Both the position numbers and the translations under genes were made by a program. A stretch of 64,000 nt of DNA. It comes from Astropecten irregularis. Lineage: Eukaryota > Echinodermata > Asteroidea > Paxillosida > Astropectinidae. Within the stretch, counting starts at the first letter, position 1, and every line of letters starts with the position of its first letter. This document shows positions 10,596 to 22,598 of the stretch, in pieces. The stretch covers positions 8,469,662-8,533,661 of the forward strand of contig OZ020252.1 of the NCBI GenBank assembly GCA_963971285.1. The letters run 5' to 3'. The notes beneath the pieces were generated by a model, which saw only the letters and a program-made list of their open reading frames with translations, did not search any database and was not told the DNA's origin.

Positions 10596-11661
10596 GTTCT
10601 TTAACACTAAGATAACCTCATTTTATAGTACGATACACGGAAATACACCCTAATGTGAAGTGCATGTGAGCCCTACCATTACCAAAACATAGGACAACGT
10701 TCGTTTCGTCTCATTCTTTTTGCCTGTAGCAGTTTGAGAATGTTTCTCCAAGCAGCTGGGTCGAAAGGTGAGCAAGGGAAGTTCGCTCCCAAGGACATGG
10801 GGATATGGTGACATAAAATTAACTGAATGTCGGTATAATGCTGCTCACATGCGGTCTTTGCGTTTGAGCCACATCCCGCATGAAAAACACGGCCAGTTAT
10901 AAACGATTCTTCCAAACCAGACTTGAGTTGCACCATGCATACTGGCACTGCATGCATGCCCTGATATCCAACCATGAAACCTGCACCCATCCCCCAAATC
11001 ATTTCGGTAACCGTTCTTTAGTCGAAGAGGAAGAAAAACTACAAGAATATGAATCAAAATAAGTCAATCAGGGTGATTGCATTTTATTAAACTGTAAACA
11101 TAATCAAGTAACGATAGACCTAAAAGATGAAATTAAATCAAAGAATGATGGACCCCACCGCCATTCGATTTCATCCACATGACAGCAAACATTCTATATT
11201 GGACAAAGGAATTTGGGTTATAGTAAAATAAAGAGCACGCCATACTCACATTTACATGTATGTTTACAATTATAAAAAGAAAACCAACCCCGACTTTACA
11301 ATCAACCCATTTTCTCCACAATTTTGTGGGTCAAATGATTATTTTCTTTTCGACTCGATTGAAACAAGAGTTATATATTGGAATCCATCTTGCCCTACTT
11401 TACACACAGGAATTATACATGAACTTTATGTCTAGCAATAGAAGATTATGAATTAATTCTGTCGCCCAAAATATAACAATTCCATAATTTACACACACAA
11501 AACAGCTGATAAGCCCACACTATCGCTGCAAACTGGTAAAATTGTCGGCCAGCCGAATATTATTCCCACGGTAAGTTAGTCACTGTTATCAAAACATTAT
11601 AAGTCGTATCAGTTTTTGTGCGCGATTCTGAAGCCCGGTTGAAACTTTTAATGCGTGGAGG
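10596..11661. other. 3' flank of sulfotransferase B; no gene seen
   Basis: No supported ORF or repeat family recognised. On the minus strand an AATAAA hexamer at 11083-11088 lies about 575 nt past the gene B stop and could be its poly(A) signal, which would make this mostly 3' UTR. Confidence 0.35.
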
Positions 11662-14600
11662 TCAAAGTTCAAAGTCGAAGTCTAAACCAGATCCCTTCAT
11701 CTGCTCAGCGAAAATCATATCAAAGAGGGCGCTCTGCTCGGGAGTGAACACCTCCTTCCAGCCTCCAACCTTACCTGAAAATAAAACGAGATCATCATGA
11801 CAAAAAAGGGGACCACAAAAAGACAATACATCAACAAAGAAACTTAAAACAACTAGATTCAAGGTCATGCGCAAGAAGGGAGGTCTGTGTTTGGCCTCAA
11901 CTGAGAAATGGAGTCGATCTACTGTATGGTTAATATTAAAGGTAGTATCATACTTTGTTTTTGTCAAAGAAATACAGATTGATTCATCGGCAAAAATATC
12001 AAGACAGATACAGTAACAGTCATCTGTGAAAATTTCAATCCCATACGGTGCCCACTTTTTGAGCAAACAGTGAAAAACGGCCACGGTATTTCTCAAGATT
12101 TTTCTCTTTTATTTTTGATCTCTTAAAAGATCAAAAAGACTTTCGGGATAAATACACCATTTCAGGCAGAAACATTGTAAAGGTATGTTTCTACCATCAC
12201 CATCTTCATATCCTGTAAGTGTAAGTTATAGGTAAATCTGTGAAGATTTCTGTTTCGGTATGCTTCCAAAGTATGATACTATCTTTAAAAAGTAATTGAT
12301 TTCAAGCAGTGTAGCTCAAATGTTCTTGATCAGCAATTAGAAACTTATTTATATGTTGAGTGCCCTCTATCGGTGGATTTTATTGAATAAAAAGCTGTCA
12401 AAATGCTGGTAGGACATGAGTGAACGACAACGACTACAGCTGTTTCTAAGCACCATTAAAAAACAGTCGTAGCCCTTATTAATTCGGATCCGGTCAAGCC
12501 CCCAGACGCTATACCATAAGAAATGTACCTTTTCTCAGGTAGGGTGCCATGCCGAACATGTGGGTCATCTCCTTGCCCTTAGTGCCTTTTGACTCCTCAA
12601 GGTTTTTGTAGGTTTTCTGCATTCCGCCAAAGGTCACGCGTTCGGCGATGCTATCGATGACGTCATCGGACAGGGTCTTGTCCAAGTGGGTGGCGATCTT
12701 TTTAATATTTCCCTTCAAGTCCTAGGACAAAAAAAAAGAAGAAGAAGAGAGAATCACCGGTTGTCATGGTTTCTGTAGACTTAATGGTTTAATGGTAATC
12801 ATGGTAAGATAAGCTGAATAGGGATAGGCCTTGGTTTCAGCATGAGGAAGAGACTTACTCTATGGCTTCAGCATGGATGTTCTACCTCAATGGTTTCAAG
12901 TAGAACTACCTTATGTAATCTCTACTGTCTTAGCAGCCTATAATAATATAATAATTTATTTTTTAAAGCGCTTTACATTAAAATCTCAAAACGCTTTACA
13001 ATTAAAAACATTTAAAACACTACTAAAATTACAAATCTACAAACTACTTTACCACATGAATTACAATTATTATTATTACTGTTAAAACTATTTAAATACC
13101 ACCACTTTAAAACTAAGAAAAATGAAGCATAAAATGAGGTCAAATTTATGAAAAATATCTTTTAAAAAGAAACGTTTTTAGTGTAGATTTAAAATTGTCA
13201 TACATAGTGATATTCCTTAACTTCCCAGGCAACCTATTCCACACAATGGGTGCATAAATATAAAATGCCCGGTCACCATAGGCCTTGGTAGGCGCAGGAC
13301 GAACCCTCGGATGATATAGTTTTACCCCCTCGCTACCTCTTGTGTTAAATTGGGAATTATGAATTGATATCAAGTCCTTAAGATAATGTGGTGCTGTCTC
13401 GCTATGGTGAATAAGTTTAAAAACAATACAGATAATTTTGAATTCGACCCGCCCTTCAACTGGAAGCCAATGTAATTCCCTGAGGAAAGGTGTCATATCT
13501 GCGTGCCGATCTAACCTTTTCCTGATGACTAGTCGAGCTGCAGCATTCTGAATATGTTGTAGTTTTTTAAACTGGTAACCATATAAACGAAGGAGCATTC
13601 CTACGTCAAGCGCCACTTGCCTGTATGTGAACTGTGATGTCAGTAGTCACAAACTCATATGCAAGCATGGCCATTAATTAAAGGTATAATATATGATTGG
13701 TAAAGTTCACAGAACATCACTCACACTTCGGTTGATCCAACATGTACCGGTACATGAAATAATAAACCTGTGAACATTTGAGCTCAATCGGACATCTGAG
13801 TCACGAGGAAATAGCAAAAACCCGACTCAATTTTTCTTATAAAACATAAAGAATGGTTTTGATCTCACCCCGAGATCAAAACTAATTTCGGTCTTTGTTT
13901 GACTAATTTCTGGATAAATACACCCTTTCAGGCGGAAGTATTTTACGGCGGTATGTTTCTACCCGCACCATCTCCATACCCTGAAATTAAAGTTATACGT
14001 AAATCAGTGAATATTTCTGTTTGGGTATGTTACCAATCCTGTACTTTAGTTTTAATGTTTCTATTAAATTCTGAGCATTCCTCGTGACACTCCGTGGGTG
14101 AGTTCTGTTTCATGTTGGTAAAACTACGTCAGTGTGGATTTTGACCAGCATAGGGCGCTCTCTACGGTCAGCCATAGACCACACTTCCGCGGATAATGAT
14201 ATGCAGGAAGTATATATATACAGTCATGTACATCAACAGTAAAGAGTAAATCATTAATTATTCTTTGAGCTATAAAACCGTAAAAGGATAATTGTGCAAA
14301 CTTCCGGAAGCGAGCTACCAGTGCAGGCTGTGAGATGGCTAACCAGCTTTTTGCTCCATTAACTGCACTATATTGTACCATCAGCTACGACCACAACAAG
14401 CTCTTAAGATAAAGGATACAGCGTGGAATTCACAAAGAAACTTGGTGAGAAACCTGAGGGTATTTCGGGGAGGAAAATTGGCCAAAACGACAATCTATTA
14501 CCAACGATTGAGGGGAATAAGTCAGGTTAAGATACTCACCTTGTGTAGGTCTTCATACTTCAGAAACAGGACGTTGTCGTCATCTCGACGGGCCCAGTAA

Positions 14601-17600
14601 CTAAGCACGTGATCGTACCAAGAACCGCCAATAACTGCATGAGGAGAAAGCAGGTTAATAACTTTCATCTGATACCAACACGATCCAACGCTTGGTGATT
14701 GGATAAGAGCCTTGGAAGTGTTTTTTTTTCTAAGATGGCAATGACCAATCATATCGACAATGGCCCTTTCCTGAAAATTCTGGTGATGGATTAAAGGTAG
14801 TATCATACATGTACTTTGGTTAGAAACCAAACCAAATATTTACATATTTACGCATAACTTACAGGGTATGAAGATGGAGGTGGTAGAAACATACCGTTAA
14901 AATGTTTCCGCCTGAAGTGGTGTATTTATCCAGAAATTAGTAAAACAACGACCGAAAACCTTTTTGATCTTTTAAAAGATCAAAAATAAAAGAGAAAAGA
15001 CTTAGGAAATACTGTGGCTGTTTTTCACTGTTTTCTCAAAAAGTTGGCACCGTATGGGACTGTTATTTTCACAGATGACTGTTACTGGATCTGTCTTGGT
15101 ATTTTTGCCCATAAATTTGTATTTCTAACCAAAGTATGATACTACTATACCTTTAATACTAATTATTTTGTATAGTCCTGTGAAAACATTGTGAAACAAA
15201 CAGTGCAGTTTAAGGCTTTTAAAAACGACGAAGCATTTTTTGACAGACCTTCGCGGCGAACTCTCCAGTTTATTTATTTGGCACCAAGGTAGACATTTCA
15301 TATTTAATAAAGACGCCCTCAGCGGTGGCCTCTCTTTCTGTCTTTTCCATTCCAATTGTTTGTCTAAAAGGTAATATCATACTTTTGTTTTTTTTTTGTC
15401 AAAGAAATGTAGATTCATGGGCAAAGATACCAAGACAGATACAGTGATATAGTTATCTGTTAAAGTTTCAGTCCGTGCACACGTTTTGAGGGCACAGTGA
15501 AAAACGCCCACTGTATTTTAACAATCTTTTCACTGTTAGTTTTGATTTTAAAAAGATCGAAATTGTTTTTGGTCATTTGTTTTACTCAATACAACATTTC
15601 AGGAGGGAAAAAATGTAACGCCTACCATCACCATCTTTATACCTTGTAAGTTAAAGGTAGTATCATACTTTGGTTTTTGTCAGAGAAATACAGATTCATG
15701 GGCAACAATATCAAGGAAGATACAGTAATAGTCATCTGTGGAAATTGCAGTCCCATACGGTGCCCACTTTTGGAGGAAACGGCCACGGTATTTCTTAAGT
15801 CTTTTCTCTTTTATTTTTGATCTTTAAAAGATCAAAAATTATTTTGGTCACTGGTTTTACTCTTTTCTGGAAAAATACAGCATTTCAGGCAGGCAAAATG
15901 TTAACGGTATGTTTCTACCATCACTATCTTTAAGTTATCTTTATACCCTGGGAGTTATAAGTAAATCTGCGAAGATTTCTGTTTTGGTATGCAACCAAAG
16001 AATAAGATACTACCTTTAAAGATAAATCTGTGAAGATCTGTGTTTCGTATGGTATAGATATACCTTTAACTTCGTTCTATCTTTTTTTTTTTGGAGGGGG
16101 GGGCTACTTACTAAATCCAGAGACCGTAAAAAACAAGAAGCTTTCCCACGTCTGCAGTGCCGGGCTTAGGAGCGGCTTAAGGAAGTTGAAGTAGGACACC
16201 ATCAAATCCTTGGGATTCCGGGCCAAGTACACTATCTTCATTTTGCAAAGAAAGAAAATATCTTTAAGTTAGCAAAGACAGACAATTCCACAGGTTTCAC
16301 GGGTGTATATGCGTTATTTCATATGGTTACTGGATCAGAAAAAGTGGGCACATATCTGTTACCTTGTGGAGACAAGCACAATAGGTTGAGTATATCTCCA
16401 CTGGCTATACTGGGACATTCTACAAGGTTTTCAGGAATCTGATATTTGGAGGAATTTCCGAAGGTATACTTATCCGTCGCAAAGATTTAGCTTTTTTTTA
16501 ATATATATAAGAGACGTTTGCTAGAAACTTCAACCCAAGAAAAGTGATTCTGGTTCAATTGTGGTTCAATTGTGTGGGAGCGATTTCAATTCTGCTCTTC
16601 GGAGAGTGTCCATTAGTACACAAGAACAAAACCATGTCTCCACAATGCACACACAATTCCGGTATTTGTGCAGGCTTTCCTGTGACAGTATACTTTGGTA
16701 AGAGACCAAAACAGAAATTTTCACAGATTTACGTATAACTTTCAGGGTATGAAGATGATGCTAGTAGAAACCTACCATTAAAATTGTTCCGCCTGAAATG
16801 GTGTATTTATCCAGAAATGAGTAAAACAACGACCGGAAATCTTTTTGATCTTTTAAAAGATCAAAAATAAAATGAGAAAAGACTTAAGAAATACTGTGGC
16901 CGTTTTTCACGATTTTCTCAAAAAGTGGACACCGTATGGAATTGAAATTTTCACAGATGACTGTGACTGTATATCTTCCTTGATATTTTTGCCCATGAAT
17001 CTGTACTTCTTTGACAAAAACCAAAGTATGATACTCCCTTCAATTCTTTCTGCCCTAACTATCTCTTCTAGCACTCCTCGCCTCCATTACCTTGGACTTT
17101 TTCTCCAAAACCTGTGGTGGGAGGAGATTCGTCAGACAATGTGTTGCAATGATCCTGGGTGATTTGACGGATTCGAAGATCTTGTAGCCGGGGGTACGGG
17201 TGCCGCTGGCCACCTTGGACGGGTCGGGCTCCAGGGTACTCTCCAGTACGGCCGTCATGTTGGTGCGGTCAAAGTCATCCTTGCCGTCATTCATGACGTA
17301 GTCGATGATCTCGCCAATCCAGTGGGTCCCTGAGTGAAGGAATTTTAACAAGGTAAAGGAAAATAGCGTGACTTCTTTCGTTTGTCCACAGTGGGCAGGT
17401 AGTGGTGTCAACTTTATACCTAGGCCCCCCCCCCAAAAAAAATTGCCCTCAGAGACCGACCGTAAAATGCCAAAACCCTGGGTCAGGATATCCCTCCAAT
17501 ATTTGAGGTGGGGGGATGGCGTGCCGTATTATCATCCCCCCCAATATTTTGAGGTTGAATGCCATTCAATATTCAATTTTATTGTATGAGAAATATTACA

Positions 17601-18322
17601 TGATCCTTGTTGTTTTGTTAGTCTTCACAGTGAGTTTATACTGTTTAAATGCTCTAAAATACGACTTTCGGCTCTGTTTTTATTAAAAAGTCCCTGGTTT
17701 GGGAGGGGGTATCCCAACTCCTACAGCCTCCCCCCGCTCTGTCGCTTCGCTCCGATGCCTCGCATATCACCAAATCACCAATCATCCCCCCAATCATGAA
17801 CAGAAATCGGCATTCGTGTCTTTTACGCCACCCATATTATTTTCAGTATCTATTTGGGTAAGAAACTTTTTTTTTTTCACCGAAATATAGCTGAGATATG
17901 TTAATTTTAGGGTTTACAGGACCCATGAATAAATTTGCTTCAAGTAACAAATCTCATTTTGGAATAGAAGAAGCTAAATAAATACTGAAGATAATATGGG
18001 TGGCGTAAAAGACACTAACCCCCAGAAATCGACACCAGTGATAAGAGGCATTAGAAACATATGAAGAATGAGGAATATAACCTACAGGAATTGACAATTT
18101 ACCTGATTTAGGGTATGTTATTATATAAACATCGTCATCCCTGACTTGGAAGGTCTTGAGGGCGTCGAAGTTCTCTCTGGGCATGATCCAGGCGTAGTTG
18201 GTCCCGTTCAGCTCATGCACGCCATGAGAGGAATTGAATTCCTTGATCTCTTCCATTAGTTCGGCGTGTGTTCTGCCATTAATGGTTGGCGGGAAAACGG
18301 CGAGAAGTGGATTGGCCGCCAT
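11662..18322 (-). CDS. Cytosolic sulfotransferase B (SULT1-like), six coding exons, complete
   Basis: PAPS-dependent small-molecule sulfotransferase, tandem paralogue of gene A and upstream of it in transcription order. Exons: 18103-18322, 17091-17329, 16112-16235, 14540-14634, 12529-12721, 11662-11774. Total 984 nt, 327 aa, phases consistent; the 220-, 95- and 193-nt exons equal those of gene A. Motifs: TYPKSGTHW (69-77); catalytic His137 in IIATHC, with Ala in place of the usual Lys; Arg159 and Ser167 in RNPKDLMVS; RKGKVGGWK (289-297). The C-terminal KEVFTPEQSA (297-306) breaks the KxxxTVxxxE dimer motif (Val to Pro, Glu to Ala), unlike gene A. The start ATG has A at -3 and is the only one that gives an exon the same length as in gene A. 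Introns hold several MITE-1 copies and a LINE fragment. Confidence 0.9.
11936..12288 (+). mobile_element. MITE-1 copy in sulfotransferase B
   Basis: TTAA at 11936-11939 and 12285-12288, with inverted termini AAGGTAGTATCATACTTTG and CAAAGTATGATACTATCTT. Lies in the last intron of gene B. Confidence 0.85.
12940..13616 (-). mobile_element. 3' end of a CR1/L2-type non-LTR retrotransposon
   Basis: A minus-strand frame (13146-13616) encodes the C-terminal part of a reverse-transcriptase polyprotein: LQHIQNAAARLVIRKR, LRELHWLPVEGRVEFKI, GDRAFYIYAPIVWNRLP, FKSTLKTFLF. This order is characteristic of CR1/L2-like elements. It is followed by a 3' tail with AAAGCGCTTT and an AT-rich (ATTATTA-type) end near 12945. 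5'-truncated, as usual for LINE insertions. In intron 4 of sulfotransferase B. A sister fragment is at 40872-41512. Confidence 0.85.
13678..14056 (+). mobile_element. MITE-2 copy, best preserved
   Basis: Left end TTAAAGGTATAATATATGAT, then TTGGTAAAGTTCACAG. The core has CTCAATCGGACATCTGAGTC and AACATAAAGAATGGTTTTGA. The right half (TTTCTGGATAAATACACC, GGTATGTTTCTACC) is shared with MITE-1. In intron 4 of sulfotransferase B. Confidence 0.75.
14791..15156 (-). mobile_element. MITE-1 copy, inverted
   Basis: TTAA at 14791-14794 and 15153-15156; reads as MITE-1 on the minus strand. The left terminus carries a small ATGT insertion (TATCATACATGTACTTTGG). In intron 3 of sulfotransferase B. Confidence 0.85.
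15362..16069 (+). mobile_element. MITE-1 copy interrupted by a second MITE-1
   Basis: The outer copy begins near AAAAGGTAATATCATAC and resumes after the inner element with GATAAATCTGTGAAGATCTG, ending TTAA at 16066-16069. The inner copy occupies 15651-16019. In intron 3 of sulfotransferase B, about 40 nt from the exon 3 donor. Confidence 0.8.
15651..16019 (+). mobile_element. Nested MITE-1 copy with intact TTAA duplication
   Basis: Inserted into the outer MITE-1 at its CCTTGTAAG-TTAA-AGATAAATC site; TTAA is present on both sides (15651-15654 and 16016-16019). This shows directly that MITE-1 duplicates TTAA on insertion. Confidence 0.85.
16687..17041 (-). mobile_element. MITE-1 copy, inverted, termini eroded
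   Basis: Begins near GTATACTTTGGTAAGAGACC and ends ACCAAAGTATGATACTCCC. No TTAA remains at either end, so it is older. In intron 2 of sulfotransferase B, about 50 nt from the exon 2 donor. Confidence 0.75.
17809..18022 (-). mobile_element. hAT-type MITE with 8-bp duplication, copy 1
   Basis: The 8-bp duplication CAGAAATC lies at 17801-17808 and 18023-18030. The arms share GTGTCTTTTACGCCACCCAT, then ATTATTTTCAGTAT. About 214 bp. An inverted relative is at 51743-51961. In intron 1 of sulfotransferase B, 80 nt from the exon 1 donor. Confidence 0.8.
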
Positions 18323-18700
18323 ATTGAGTGAGTCCTTTTCTGAGCTGATGCTTCACCGATATGGAGAGGTAATTCTGTTGGAATTGGAATCCTGCAAAGG
18401 CTATTGCCGCACGGGAGTGGTTATGGAGATATTTTCTTCACCCAGGCTTTTGTTGGCGTAACGCTATGATTTGCTTATCACTGTGGGCGATTGCTCATTT
18501 TGTGGGCCATGTGATTGTTGCTTCTTTTCTATCGTGTTCCTTTATCTGTAATCCCCACATAAGCTTATAGATTACATAATACCAGCCATTTATAGCTTTA
18601 GTATAGTGTTATCTCAGGTAAACATGACACCAGTAAAAAGTTGTGGGATTTGTTGTGCGGTTCGAGATTGCATATTACAATACATGTGTACTGTACATGT

Positions 18701-19343
18701 TAGTCCGAGTAACTTGGACCCTAAAAATCGCCTTTTTTTAACATTTGGACATGGTCTGGCGATAGTAGGGTCCAAGTACCTTGTTTGCATTTTGGTTGCA
18801 AGAGCTCCATTTTGCAATGTTTTGCCTCTACCCTGAGTCAAAATCCTGTGATTTCACCTTCAAAACGATCCTAAAATGTCTCATGCGGCCAGCTATGGAC
18901 CAAGGGAGAATTGGAGATTCCAATAATGACAAGGTTTACTCACATTTTTTAAAGAAAAGATCAAATTTTCCCTAATTTTTTCCGAGTACCAGTGTACAAT
19001 TTGAAAAACCAAGATGGCCGACCCAACAGACACTGTGCTCATTTTATAGGAGGTCTCTGTGCCCATTTTTAAGGGAAAACTTATCTTTTCTTAAAAAAAT
19101 GTGAGTAAACCTTGTCATTATTGGAATCTCCAATTCTCCCTTGGTCCATAGCTGGCCGCATAAGACATTTTGGGATCGTTTTGGAGGTGAAATCACAGGA
19201 TTTTGACTCAGGGTACTAGCAAAACATTGCAAAATGGAGCTCTTGCAACCAAAATGCAAACAAGGTACTTGGACCCTACTATCGCCAGACCATGTCAAAA
19301 TGTTAAAAAAAGGCGATTTTTAAGGTCCAAGTTACTCGGACTA
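18701..19343. mobile_element. MULE-like fold-back element, long inverted arms, 9-bp duplication
   Basis: Inverted arms of about 272 bp (18701-18972 and 19072-19343) are nearly identical and flank a roughly 99-bp loop. The ends read TAGTCCGAGTAACTTGGACC and its complement. The flanking 9-bp TGTACATGT occurs at 18692-18700 and 19344-19352. Long arms plus a 9-bp duplication are the established signature of Mutator-like elements. No transposase inside. Lies about 380 bp upstream of the sulfotransferase B start. Confidence 0.8.
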
Positions 19344-19761
19344 TGTACATGTATCAGCAGATCCGCAGACCACCTACAATGGATCAAGATGGGGTCTGCA
19401 AAAAGGTAAAGGACTCAACGCCAATCCTAAAAATAATCTGCAAATACTCATATGTCATTATGCGTAATGGGTAATATCTGGCGTTAATAATATGGGCACA
19501 CAGATGCTGATTATAATGATTATGAACCCTATTTTAGGTTATCTGTGCAATAGCGCCATCATTTAACGACTTAATGCTATTATAGCTCAGCTCAGAACGG
19601 AAGGAAGCCGAATTTGTTGAACATGTACAAAGAAGTGATTAAAAAAGTAAAAGAGCAGAGCTTGAAAAAAAAATCACATCCTCGATGCCCTTGGACTCTA
19701 ACAACAGCAAAACACATGGATCGAGAAATATGACTCTAAACATTAGGTAAGTAAAGCATAC

Positions 19762-19990
19762 TTATAGTCATGAATATTTAATGATTTTTGGTCGGGAAAT
19801 AGATAATATGCAAATTAGGCTTGCCCTTCACCGACGTGCGTGAGCACTACATACTCAGTGCTTGTGAGTGCACGTGAAAAAATCACGTGCTGGCTCAGGT
19901 GGGATTCGAACCCACAAGTACCATACTCGTGTACTTTTAGTATACTAAGAACAGAAGACCTTCTAGTTCTATAAATTTTTAACAAAAAAC
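19762..19990 (-). mobile_element. tRNA-headed SINE (family S2), minus strand
   Basis: Read on the minus strand: GTGGGTTCGAATCCCACCTG (B-box type), a body with GCACTCACAAGCACTGAGTA, GGTGAAGGGCAAGCCTAATT and an end at AAAAATCATTAAATATTCAT. The same order is found at 48049-48246. It abuts the TACGGAG transposon. Confidence 0.65.
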
Positions 19991-20050
19991 AAACAAACAT
20001 CGAGTCCATTTTGTACGGAGCCCCTAAAGGGACATTCAAATTTTTTTTTT

Positions 20051-20155
20051 ATCTCGTGCGCACGACATAATTATCTCGTGCGCACGACATATTATCTCGT
20101 GCGCACGACATAATTATCTTGTGCGCACGACATATTATCTCGTGCGCACGACAAA
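20051..20155. repeat. Left subterminal palindrome array of the TACGGAG transposon
   Basis: Five units of ATCTCGTGCGCACGACATAATT type, one with CTTG for CTCG; spacers alternate between ATAATTAT and ATATTAT. Inverted relative to the array at 22935-23229. Confidence 0.9.
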
Positions 20156-21610
20156 ATTATGTGTGTGGAGTGGTAGGCAAAATCATACATGTAGCCGTGG
20201 TTACACAAATAATGTCAGGAGAGCGGACCCAAATGGTCTTACCACAATGCCAACAAAATGCCGGACACATACAAAGTTATAGAGTCATCTTTGTTTTCTT
20301 TTTCTACCTCCATGATAGCTCAGAAAAACGAAAAACCGGACTGCTCTCTTAGAAGTTGAAAGCTTATATAAGTGTGATCGAGCTCAAAAAAACTTCGAGG
20401 CATAGTATAGTTCTTTAGATGGTGGAAGGTGGTTGGGGGGGGGGGGGGTGGAAGATGGGAGAGGGTCGTGGTGAAAAAGGAAAAAAGGCGAAGAAATGTG
20501 CCCGCACCAGCAGTCTAACAAACTTACGACGCCCCAATATAGCTAAAACAAAGGCGGTGGACACCGGGGGGGGGGGGGGGGGAACCAGCGGAACTAACAT
20601 GATTTATGGTACCGTAGTGAAAACATTTAACTGACGTTTCAACTGAGAAGAACAGGGGTGTTCCTCTACCTCTATTTCTACCTCTATGCTTGTATATAAA
20701 ACAGTCAAAAAATTTCAATCAACCAGATTCATACAAAATCATACCAGTGGAACGCTAGCAAAGAAGGAGACAGGACGGGAATGAAAAGAACTTTTAAAGA
20801 ACAACTTTATTCCGGTGAATCATAAGTTTTATTTGAAAATTTAACACAATCTGTAAGTGACATCAAGCAAGTGACATCAAGAGACAGCCTTGCCAAAGCA
20901 TGGAATGTTTCAATCAACTTGCTGTAGGTATTTTTGCCATGATGTTTTGAAAAGTTTATGGGGATCAGCTGCTCATCCAGATAATAAGAATCTTTCTTTA
21001 ACATGTGTTTACTTTTTATTGAGAACTGACATCACAAGGACGTCATTAATAAGGTATTACAGTATCTTACTTTGATCAATGCTTTTGGAAATCACTATGA
21101 CGTACAATAAAATCCTGCATGGGCCTTTTGAAACATTCATCAAACGCTATATTTGTATCAAAATGTTTGTTGTATTTCGTTATACATTTAACCATGTCAT
21201 CCTTGTTCACATTGAAACAAATGAGTTTCAGAACGATTCTTTAAAGAATTATGCTCAATTGCTCCATGTAGTTCACATACATGAAAGGTCAAGTTTCCTG
21301 GTCATTTTAAAAGTTTCTAAAGAAACAGATTAATGAAACAGTTTTTATTAACCAATACAAAAATTGCCTTTGTTGGAAGGTAATTTGATGTTAATAGTGA
21401 GCAGCTTAAATCATTTCATTCATGTTCTTGACACACTGTCTTGACAGCAGTTGTAATTTTGAAATTGAGGTGTTAACTCATCTTACACCACCCGTACAAA
21501 TAGGGGGGGGGGAAATTTACAGATGGAAGGAAACTGTACCCGGCCTTTAGAACAAAATGCCCCCATAACGAGCCGGATTCACTGATGCAGGCTTATAATG
21601 GATACATGTA

Positions 21611-22598
21611 CTACATTAACACTTGAGGAATTGTGTCTCTGAGTTCTGTGTACAGGTTTACAGCTGACTCTGGGTCTTTGGGAAATTCATAACCATTGTT
21701 AGCCATGAGAGAACAGCACAGTTCATGCACATCTTCATCACAAGGGATTCGCTTTCTGTATCTACATTCTTCCTTGGCAATACGAACTCGCTCTGGGGAT
21801 GTATTACAGAGGAAATCTGCAGATAGGCATAACGTCCTGGCAAGAAGTACATTAATATTGGGACGGCCGAAGGGTACCCGGTCATTTCGTGATGGTCGGA
21901 TTAAGTGCCGATTCTAAGTGTTGACAACTTCATTCAGCTCTTCCTGTGGACCAAGAAAAGAAAAACATCACTTGTTATTATTGGGATTGGTTGAAGTATA
22001 AAGTGATCACAATATGAAAAATTTAAAAATACAAATATGTTCATATCAATAAATATACCCAATGAAATAATAGTTTCAGGGGATTCCACAACCTATGGCC
22101 CCTCCCTGTCAAAAAACCCTTGCCATCAATAACCTAGGTTACAACATACAAATTAACTGTACCCACCTGAATAAGATGCATGAAGCAGAACTGAATGAGA
22201 TTCACATCAAGAAAGTTACTAGCAAATTTCCCTTCATCAACTAAATCCTGGAAGAGGCAAATCCAGTAGTCTGAACATTCTCGCCGCAAAATTGACCACA
22301 TGTATTCAATCCTTTGATTTGCCGTGCTTGGGCCCTCCAGGTAGCTACTGTCAACATCTTCATTGTTGTCCTCCATCCGTAGAAATGTCTGTATATCTTT
22401 CACATAGCCATTCTCTGTGCCATGATCACCCCGAACGAACTTTGGGCATCCAGACAGAGATTCCACAGCTTCCAGTGAAGTATCCCCCAATGAGCCGGGG
22501 ATCCGGGGATCCGAGGACGTGTTGTAGGCATACATCCAAACAATTCGCCGTCATGTCATCAACATTCATTGTTATCATCTGAAACCAAAAACAAATTA
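21611..22598 (-). pseudogene. Integrase-core DDE transposase fragment, broken
   Basis: Upstream exon about 22598-22167: RRIVWMYAYNTSSDP, then CPKFVRGDHGTENGYV (Asp of the triad in RGDHGTEN) and TANQRIEYMWSILRRECSDY (Glu in QRIEYMW). It is joined by GT/AG splicing to the exon at 21943-21611, which encodes HLIRPSRNDRVPFGRPN and ends with a stop at 21611. Breaks: an in-frame TAG at 21914-21916 just before NRHLIRPSRN; a frameshift before RRIVW; and a local 8-bp duplication (GGATCCCC twice) plus one base that together restore frame before LEAVESL. It is part of the 20014-23263 transposon. Confidence 0.75.

Noticed and set aside
13146..13616. Host gene with 156 codons
   Set aside because: The residues are the reverse-transcriptase C-terminus of a CR1/L2-type LINE, followed by its 3' tail.
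20415..20718. Overlapping Gly- or Pro-rich ORFs on both strands
   Set aside because: Produced by the poly-G runs; composition is purely low complexity.
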